A DNA stretch of 64,000 bases. Origin: Xenorhabdus budapestensis (GTDB taxonomy: Bacteria > Pseudomonadota > Gammaproteobacteria > Enterobacterales > Enterobacteriaceae). Location: the NCBI RefSeq assembly GCF_002632465.1, contig NZ_NIBS01000006.1:117843-181842 (forward strand). The letters run 5' to 3'. Below, in pieces: positions 60,179-64,000 of the stretch. Below the pieces are notes generated by a model. The model made no database searches, was not told the DNA's origin, and was given only the letters and a program-made list of their open reading frames with translations. The position numbers were made by a program, and so were the translations under genes. Each line of letters begins with the position of its first letter. The first letter of the stretch is position 1.

Positions 60179-60215
60179 AGAACATTTGTGTTTAAACTTA
60201 AAACACAAATGTTCT
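60179..60215. repeat. Perfect 15-bp inverted repeat in the intron
   Basis: AGAACATTTGTGTTT (60179-60193) and AAACACAAATGTTCT (60201-60215) flank a 7-base loop. It lies between the maturase gene and the 52-residue ORF. It has no T-run and may be part of domain IV or an insertion boundary. Confidence 0.7.
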
Positions 60216-60254
60216 TATGTTAACCCTTTTATCTAAAAACTGTTAGCAGTTAGA

Positions 60255-61343
60255 TCACATAACCACATGCAATTGTCGATGACAATTTGGGTGCAACATT
60301 ATCAAGTTATCGATTTTGTCCCCGCTTCCATCTGTTCTTCGAATAATGTGATGGATATCCCAATCTTCATCATTCTTAAACATTTGTCCGCAGACTGAAC
60401 ATCAATATCGTTGGCGTTCCCATATCGTCCGCAATTTTCCGAGGTAGAGTTTGTTTTCCTTCCAGTGCTTAATTTGGCGCTGTTCGAAATACAACTCATC
60501 ACTGCGGTCGTAGAGATTAGACTCCGATTTTATCTTGATATGCCGCTTAATCGGGATGTCTTTACTTCTGAGCAATCGAGCTAGCTTGCCCTGAGTATCA
60601 ACACACTGGAATACCCATTGTTCGATGCCCACTGCGTGAAAATATTTCTCCTTCACCCAGCGTTTATTGCGGTTCTGGTGCTTACGACAGCATCAACGTC
60701 AAAGGAGCTTCCAGACACGGTAGTCCACATAGCCAAATGTTTCTTTAGCCACAACATGACGATGATAATTTGCTCAGCCACGTAAAACCGGATTGAGCAA
60801 ACGAATCAATACATCCTGTCTGACCATAAGGTTACTTCTGACTATGCCCCGAAGTTTCTGGAGATGATTTCGCAAGTTTTTCTTACTTGGCTTGATTAAC
60901 ATCTTACCGTGATACTTACGTAAATTTTGTCCCAGAAAATCGAACCCATCTGCAATATGCGTAATAACCGTTTTTTCCGGTGACAATTGCAGCCCTCGCT
61001 TCGCCATAAAAGCTTCAACTAAAGGTTTAACTTCATTTTCAAGCAACTCTTTCGAGATACCCGTAATAATGAAATCATCTGCGTAACGCACATAATTGAC
61101 CTTGGTCTTATAACTGGCTTTGGTATTCTTCTTCCCAAAATGGGTTTCGAGTACCTTTTCCAGCCCATCTAGTGCCATATTAGCCAGCACTGGCGAGATA
61201 ATACCGCCTTGCGGTGTTCCTTCCGCTGTTCGATAAAACAATCCTTTATCGATAAAACCCGATCCAAGCCACTGCTTCAGCATCCGTTTGTCTATTTGAA
61301 TATTTTCAATTAGCCATTGATGCCCGATCAACGGGGAACACAT
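60255..61343 (-). pseudogene. Group II intron reverse transcriptase/maturase/HNH endonuclease, truncated and with four in-frame TGA codons
   Basis: One reading frame runs from the truncated 5' side to TGA at 60255. It keeps EGTPQGGIISPVLANMALDG and the catalytic VRYADDFII of the reverse transcriptase, then a maturase domain and an HNH nuclease (CSVCGQM, DIHHII, LHPNCHRQLH). Four in-frame TGA codons break it, at 60774, 60699, 60693 and 60402. Each falls where the family has tryptophan (RG-W-ANYH, LL-W-R-W-C, RY-W-C). There is no frameshift. The first half of the reverse transcriptase is missing. Confidence 0.85.
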
Positions 61344-61389
61344 TTCCCATTGGGTCAGGTGTTCTCCGTTGTTTTATCAGGAGAATACC

Positions 61390-61815
61390 ATGCAACAAAA
61401 TACTACCCCAGCCACGGTGCACCCGGCTGAATTATCCCCTTTTGCTGAAATTTTTCCGCACACCGGTTCACTGGAACTGATGCTGCTGGAACACACGTTC
61501 ATTAAAGCCGCCGCTGTGCTTTGTGACGATGACCGGTGTGACCGATGGCGGTACCGGAAAGTATCAGACAGCATCGCCTATGTCGTGCCGACACGGTCGG
61601 ATTCGTTTGTGGTCAACGTGGATACGACTGACTTTAAAGGCGAAGTCTCCGCCGATGCCTTCGGGCTGATGGTAACCCTGAGCGTGTTGGGTTATCTGAC
61701 GGCCCTGATGAAGCTGGACGGGTACGCTGAACGGTTTTGCGACCTGCGTGAATATGCACTGCAACATCCTCAGGCTTCGTGTATCCGGGCTGCTTTGGGC
61801 TTAAAGGGTGCATAA
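61390..61815 (+). CDS. ArdB/KlcA-like antirestriction protein, copy 1
   Basis: The segment WRYRKVSDSIAYVVPT, then FKGEVSADAFGLMVTLSVLG and LREYALQHPQASCIRAALGL, follows the ArdB/KlcA pattern (WxYY...VPxxxFxGExSADAFGIxxTL...LRDYALQHPE). These plasmid and ICE proteins relieve type I restriction of incoming DNA. I place the start at ATG 61390 (MQQNTTPATV) after AGGAG; 141 residues. GC content is clearly above the chromosome's. Recognition is by recalled pattern. It is the first of two tandem paralogs. Confidence 0.65.
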   Translation: MQQNTTPATVHPAELSPFAEIFPHTGSLELMLLEHTFIKAAAVLCDDDRCDRWRYRKVSDSIAYVVPTRSDSFVVNVDTTDFKGEVSADAFGLMVTLSVLGYLTALMKLDGYAERFCDLREYALQHPQASCIRAALGLKGA

Positions 61816-61827
61816 CAGGAGAACGTG

Positions 61828-62289
61828 ATGCCAAAGAATGAACTGATTATGCTGGACAGTCTTGCACTGTCGGTCGTGTTTCCCGATAAAACCCCGCTGG
61901 AACAGTTGTTTCTGGGTTTTCTGCTGGCGAATACCGCATCAACGTTATGCGGCGATTATCAGCCTGAACAGTGGACAAGCCGACAGGTGTCTGAATCGCT
62001 GACTTATATGGTGCCGACACGGGCGGAAACGTATTCCGTTTACCTGCCGGTTACGCAGCTGACGGTCACGTTTTCAGCCGATGACTTCGGGCTGGCGGTC
62101 ACGGCCATCGTATCAGCCCGTATCGTGGTGCCGGATACACAGAATGAGGATGCGTACCGGTTCTGCGCATTGCAGGCGTATGCGCAGCAGCACCCGGAAA
62201 GCGGCCTGATAGCCTCGGTCATGACACTGAAACCCAGAGAGGACGTTATCAGTCCGTCACTTATCCATAACAAAAATAATCATCATTAA
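61828..62289 (+). CDS. ArdB/KlcA-like antirestriction protein, copy 2 (diverged)
   Basis: A 153-residue paralog of the upstream gene, 12 bases behind it. The aligned core is WTSRQVSESLTYMVPTRAET, VTFSADDFGLAVTAIVSARI and LQAYAQQHPESGLIASVMTL. An ATG at 61828 follows CAGGAGAACG. Divergence is greatest at the N-terminus. A tandem pair of such genes is unusual; targets of the two may differ. GC-rich relative to host. Confidence 0.6.
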   Translation: MPKNELIMLDSLALSVVFPDKTPLEQLFLGFLLANTASTLCGDYQPEQWTSRQVSESLTYMVPTRAETYSVYLPVTQLTVTFSADDFGLAVTAIVSARIVVPDTQNEDAYRFCALQAYAQQHPESGLIASVMTLKPREDVISPSLIHNKNNHH

Positions 62290-62409
62290 CGTTATCAGCC
62301 CATGAGGCTGTTAACGCTTTTCTTAAGCGCCTGACCGGGGAAGCCAAAACACCTTCCCGGTATCGGGCGGGTGTTTTCTTTCATTGACATAAAATCAAGG
62401 AACAACACC

Positions 62410-62712
62410 ATGAACCCCATTTTTTTACCGGCACCGGATGAAACCGATACCGCATTACGTGAAGAGCTGTTTACCGCTCAGGTCACCGGCCTGAGGCAAT
62501 ACCCACAAACACCACAGTCATTGCGGGAGAAAACGCTGACCGTGTGCGAAGCACCCTCCATCACGGAAGCGGTGCAGCGGCTGAAAGTGATCTATCTGCT
62601 GGGCGACTGGCCGTTCGGTCATCATGTCCGCTGGGAGCGCCGCAATGTCAGCAGTCTGACCGTGCGGTTTAACTCCCCGTGGGCACCACCCTCGGCAGAA
62701 TTGATGGGCGGG
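62410..62712 (+). pseudogene. Plasmid/ICE-type hypothetical gene, 3'-truncated
   Basis: The frame from ATG 62410 (MNPIFLPAPDETDTALREEL) has the GC-rich codon use of the two upstream genes to about SPWAPPSAELMGG. Near 62705 the base composition changes to AT-rich and the frame runs on for about 30 unrelated residues to 62802. A recombination junction is therefore near 62700-62712. The intact protein is not recognised. A GAAG/CTTC-type hairpin lies upstream at 62333-62361. Confidence 0.6.
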
Positions 62713-62756
62713 TTATCATTAGTAGCTTGGAGTTCACGAGAAAATTCAGACATAAA

Positions 62757-62788
62757 AATCGGCCTTAGACAATCATCTGAGGCCGATT
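62757..62788 (-). terminator. Terminator of the orphan minus-strand gene
   Basis: AATCGGCCT and AGGCCGATT form a 9-bp stem with a 14-base loop. On the minus strand TTTTTATG follows. It lies 109 bases after the gene at 62897-63466. Confidence 0.7.
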
Positions 62789-62896
62789 ATGGCTTATCTT
62801 AATTTGCTTAAGTGAGCGGTATTACGTTAATGTGTGGCTTTTTACTATGAATTATAGTACAAGGTATATTATTGGAACTGAAAACAGCTATGTGAA

Positions 62897-63466
62897 TTAA
62901 AGTTCATCCCCAGGTACACGGTGATGAATGGCAAAAACATCAACGTGATGAGTCGTTAATAATTTAATTTCATTGAATGGCGGTATTAATTTTGATATAA
63001 CATCTGTTTTATGGTGTATTACCTTATATTTTCTTGGTATATTACCAATTTCATTTAACAACCTTTCAAATTTAGATGTTACATCAATATCTAGACCATA
63101 AAGAAAAATACCACCATGCCTAGGTTGTTTATTGAAAACTCTAATCATCTCTTTCATGGTTTCATCATTTAATGGTGATCCCATTAATGTGATATATTTG
63201 CATGATCCGTCTGGTATGTTGAATTTTGGATAGTCATAGCTATCAACAGGGCTGAGATTGGGAATGTCTTTTTTTTCATCGGGGCCGTTAGAAATTTTTT
63301 GATCTTTATGGTTTACATTAATTGCATTCGGAAACCCCGTAACATGAAGGTCTTCTTCCCACGCTTTACAAGGATACTTTCTGGAAAGGCAATCAATAAT
63401 TCTACCTTCCCCCCAGACATCCAGTATTTCAATCTCGCCTTCAATCATAATTTTCATAAAATTCAC
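62897..63466 (-). CDS. Orphan hypothetical protein, AT-rich
   Basis: A 189-residue soluble protein without signal peptide or membrane segment. The N-terminus is MNFMKIMIEGEIEILDVWGE and the C-terminus ends VDVFAIHHRVPGDEL. It has many His residues in the last third (VIHHKTD, TTHHVD, IHHRV). No domain is recognised. Base composition is distinctly more AT-rich than the genes on its left. It lies beyond the mobile scar, with its own terminator. It could be an immunity or effector-like accessory protein, but nothing shows that. Confidence 0.6.
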   Translation of the reverse strand: MNFMKIMIEGEIEILDVWGEGRIIDCLSRKYPCKAWEEDLHVTGFPNAINVNHKDQKISNGPDEKKDIPNLSPVDSYDYPKFNIPDGSCKYITLMGSPLNDETMKEMIRVFNKQPRHGGIFLYGLDIDVTSKFERLLNEIGNIPRKYKVIHHKTDVISKLIPPFNEIKLLTTHHVDVFAIHHRVPGDEL

Positions 63467-64000
63467 TTATGTTGTTATATGTATTTTATACAATAATTTA
63501 TTTAAATAAATTATAAACAATAAAAATAATCAGCAGGCTAATATCATTCTTTTATAATTAAATTGAAATAACTTCTGACTCTTAATATTAGAGTTGTTAC
63601 TGTGTTATTGAAGTGGGTATTTAATTTAAATATGGGGGATCTTCAAAAAATAAAACTTAATAATGAAGGTGTATATTGTTAAGACTTAGTGCTTATATAA
63701 ATTTTCAAAATGATAGGAGTATTCCTTACCCCCACGCGGCACACGGGGTAATGGAACACCACATGCTGATACTCTCACTATTATGAAAAAGTATATAGTA
63801 CATTGTTCATAGTGATTTTTTTATTTTTCAAGATAGAGTTGTTTGTTGAATTTGATCTCGTTCCTCAGCAAAGTTAGGAAGATAAATTTTATATAGGAAC
63901 AACGCGATGCTCGACTTTTATGGTGGTGAGTTGAAATGACATAGCCGCACCTTTATAACTTTAAGTCGTCAAAAATAGAGAAATAAAGGAACAAAAGGCT
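63467..64000. other. Gene-free AT-rich right edge
   Basis: No supportable ORF or RNA is seen in 534 bases. A TTACCCC/GGGGTAA hairpin with a 12-base loop lies at 63726-63751, and the segment beyond is featureless. The region upstream of the orphan gene (63467-63530) should hold its promoter. Confidence 0.5.

Larger units (their letters stand above)
59788..61330 (-). mobile_element. Group II intron, 5'-truncated
   Basis: The element runs on the minus strand. Its 3' end ends ..CTACCCGAC at 59788. Domain V is the 34-base hairpin at 59829-59862 (GAGCCGTATG...CGTACGGTTC). Domain VI (59788-59828) has a candidate branch A seven bases from the 3' end. The maturase gene lies upstream. The 5' ribozyme domains and the first half of the reverse transcriptase are missing, since homology stops near 61330 where plasmid-type DNA begins. 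It cannot splice or move by itself in this state. Confidence 0.85.

Noticed and set aside
60402..60776. In-frame TGA codons as selenocysteine sites
   Set aside because: No SECIS-like hairpin was evident, and all positions are tryptophan in the family, not cysteine.
63726..63751. TTACCCC/GGGGTAA hairpin as an attachment site
   Set aside because: No second copy and no integrase in the window. Kept only as a note in the edge region.

Overview
The window reads as a chromosomal segment of an entomopathogenic enterobacterium of the Morganellaceae, most likely Xenorhabdus (Photorhabdus is the alternative). Housekeeping blocks keep the Escherichia coli order: nhaR-rpsT-ribF-ileS-lspA-fkpB-ispH, dapB-carAB, deoCABD, yjjU/yjjV, osmY-prfC, rimI-holD/rsmC, sugE-efp-epmB-yjeI. 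The host sequence is AT-rich. An mrpACDGHJ-like fimbrial locus matches the gene content described for the Xenorhabdus mrx operon, and a dispersed repeat ending in ATACCC...GGGTAT is scattered through intergenic gaps. The genus assignment is an inference from gene content and recalled protein similarity.

Layout. 1-6742: nhaR tail, rpsT and the ribF-ispH operon. 6743-14369: accessory genes, namely two tandem paralogous acetyltransferases, a LysE-type exporter, an AlaX editing protein, a LysR regulator, a membrane desaturase, AzlCD and an AraC regulator. 14370-20647: dapB and carAB, with arginine-box-like sites before carA. 20799-28081: a six-gene minus-strand operon, mostly with overlapping ends: fatty-acid hydroxylase, alpha-oxoamine synthase, two FemAB/GNAT-fold acyltransferases, a membrane-anchored MutS-like ATPase and a GNAT. 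Two palindromes precede it, about six helical turns apart. It looks like a biosynthetic system for an amino-lipid, possibly sphingolipid-like, and is the strongest candidate here for an undescribed system. 28539-35097: mrx-type fimbriae. 35830-41891: nucleoside catabolism and uptake (deoCABD, nupC), each promoter region carrying two CRP-like sites 52 bp apart. 41892-49727: conserved yjjV to yjjZ block with two tRNA-Leu(CAG) genes and a Fur box. 49824-56156: phoA, a small amine-oxidation operon and a nucleoside hydrolase. 56279-59627: two small regulators, a guanidine exporter under a guanidine-II riboswitch, efp/epmB and yjeI.

59788-62712 is a mobile-element scar: a 5'-truncated group II intron whose protein frame is broken only by TGA codons at expected tryptophan positions, with a 52-residue ORF in domain IV. 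It is fused to GC-richer plasmid/ICE-type DNA carrying two ArdB/KlcA-like antirestriction genes and a truncated third gene. The window ends with an AT-rich orphan gene and about 530 bp without genes.

Functional links. ribF to ispH supplies flavin cofactors, isoleucyl-tRNA, lipoprotein processing and isoprenoid precursors. deoCABD and nupC import and degrade nucleosides. EpmB and EF-P act together in rescue of polyproline translation. CarAB feeds arginine and pyrimidine synthesis.
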